Shown here: positions 63,290-64,000 of the stretch, piece after piece
How positions within the stretch are numbered: position 1 is the first letter of the stretch
How the letters are laid out: every line of letters starts with the position of its first letter
Source of the DNA: Solidesulfovibrio magneticus RS-1
Lineage (GTDB): Bacteria; Desulfobacterota; Desulfovibrionia; Desulfovibrionales; Desulfovibrionaceae
DNA length: 64,000 nucleotides
Reading direction: 5' to 3'
NCBI RefSeq assembly: GCF_000010665.1
Contig: NC_012796.1
Span: forward strand, 2,075,501 to 2,139,500
Position numbers and translations under genes: made by a program
The notes under the pieces: generated by a model
What the model saw: only the letters and a program-made list of their open reading frames with translations
Database searches by the model: none
What the model was told of the DNA's origin: nothing

Positions 63290-64000
63290 TGGATACGTCC
63301 GGCGACACCAGCATGACGTGGCTGCGACGTTTTGGCGCGGCGGGGTTACTGGTCCTGGCCCTGGCCGGCTGCTCCGAGGAACCTGCCGGCGAAGTCGAGC
63401 GCGGCCCGGCCGGCAAGACCCCGGTGGTGCGCCCCGAGGATGTCCACGGCCAGGGAGCCGGCCGGGCCGCCGCCGTCCTGGCCCCGGATTACCGCCAGGA
63501 CATGAAGCCGGGCGTCACCGACCCGCCGGCCGCAGCCAAGGCCCCCGCCGAACCCGCCGGCCGTCTTTTCGCGGCCAAGCCCGGCCAGCCCGCGGCTGCA
63601 CCGCCCGCGGCTGCACCGCCCGCGGCTGCACCGCCCGCCGCGCCAGGTCAGCCTCCGGCCATCTCGACTTTCCCGGTCCAGCCCCCGGCCGTCCCGGCGG
63701 GAGGCGCCCAGTCCGCGCCGTCGCCCGTGCTCATCACCCCAACGCCCGCCGGCCCGACGCCGGCCGCCGTGGTCACCGCCGCTCCTGCGGCCGTTGCCCC
63801 TTCGCCTGCCGCTGCACCAGCTGTCGCCGCGCAGTCCGCCGCCATGCCCCAGGCTGTCCAGACGCCCCAGCCCGGCCCGGGCCAGCGGCCCTCGACCGGT
63901 TTCCCGGTGGAGGAGGCCCGCCAGCTCCTGCTGGTCACAGCCGCCGACGCCCAGGCCGACAAGGGCACGCTGCGGCGGTATACCCGCACCGGCCCGGGCG
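63289..64000 (+). CDS. Pro/Ala-rich lipoprotein, possibly an L,D-transpeptidase family member (cut by window end)
   Basis: 237 codons are visible. A lipoprotein signal (LLVLALAGC, Cys near residue 28) is followed by a long Pro/Ala-rich stretch to about residue 200 with three 15-base tandem repeats at 63589-63633 (PAAAP units). The visible end, EEARQLLLVTAADAQADKGT then LRRYTR, resembles the opening of YkuD-type periplasmic domains found in Desulfovibrio proteins. That last point is a guess, since the catalytic part is outside the window. Confidence 0.6.
   Translation, partial: MDTSGDTSMTWLRRFGAAGLLVLALAGCSEEPAGEVERGPAGKTPVVRPEDVHGQGAGRAAAVLAPDYRQDMKPGVTDPPAAAKAPAEPAGRLFAAKPGQPAAAPPAAAPPAAAPPAAPGQPPAISTFPVQPPAVPAGGAQSAPSPVLITPTPAGPTPAAVVTAAPAAVAPSPAAAPAVAAQSAAMPQAVQTPQPGPGQRPSTGFPVEEARQLLLVTAADAQADKGTLRRYTRTGPG
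63589..63633 (+). repeat. Three tandem 15-base repeats inside the lipoprotein gene
   Basis: CCCGCGGCTGCACCG occurs three times in direct succession and encodes PAAAP units. Identical copies can change number by slippage and alter linker length. Confidence 0.9.

Overview
The window looks like part of a Desulfovibrio-type chromosome (Desulfovibrionaceae, sulfate-reducing Desulfobacterota). Evidence for this is the GC-rich core with strong AGGAGG ribosome binding sites, a ferredoxin-dependent 2-oxoacid oxidoreductase operon (korDABC-like) next to a fused succinyl-CoA ligase, an archaeal-type first enzyme for aromatic amino acids, and many sensor kinases and c-di-GMP proteins. This is inference from gene content; there is no rRNA in the window.

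The left part (1 to about 27.8 kb) is accessory DNA of mixed composition. It opens with a scrap heap: a fragment of a recD2 helicase gene, an IS66-family element inserted into that fragment, an IS21-family remnant inserted into the IS66 tnpC, and a fragment of the small gene that accompanies recD2 elsewhere in the window. Next come a diguanylate cyclase gene broken by one apparent frameshift and a 1452-residue hybrid histidine kinase. A stress-type operon follows (membrane protein, DUF2491, Ser-rich membrane protein, PspA family), then three unrecognised secreted or membrane proteins. At 17.2-18.6 kb there is a tRNA-Leu 3' end fused to a long palindrome (attachment-site-like) and a 5'-truncated IS3-family element. 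The stretch 18.5-27.5 kb holds inverted GTCCCAC repeats, a small HTH gene with a palindromic operator candidate, an operon of a small unknown protein, RecD2 helicase and a GIY-YIG protein, and a two-gene anti-phage module (SF1 helicase plus DUF2290). The accessory region ends at an intact tRNA-Arg gene whose 3' end faces the island.

The right part (about 28-64 kb) is ordinary GC-rich chromosome: periplasmic cyclophilin; KorDABC and fused SucCD (2-oxoglutarate/succinyl-CoA interconversion); a PAS histidine kinase; SRAP, HD-GYP and K+ channel genes; a nucleoside transporter and a TauE exporter; and a minus-strand run of TrmO-like, DMT, ThiL, PfkB, CutA and NtrC-type regulator genes. A biotin locus follows (bioF-bioH-like-bioC leftwards, bioA-bioD rightwards, with overlapping start codons), then MgtC, ADH synthase, MurA, tRNA-His and a compact chemotaxis operon (cheW, HBM-type MCP, cheA, STAS, cheY). 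The window ends inside a Pro/Ala-rich lipoprotein.

Points of most interest: the recD2/small-gene module that occurs intact once and as debris at a second site, the helicase-DUF2290 defence pair, the GTCCCAC inverted-repeat region, the AT-rich gene coupled to bioC with the composition break inside bioC, and the overlapping divergent bioF/bioA starts.
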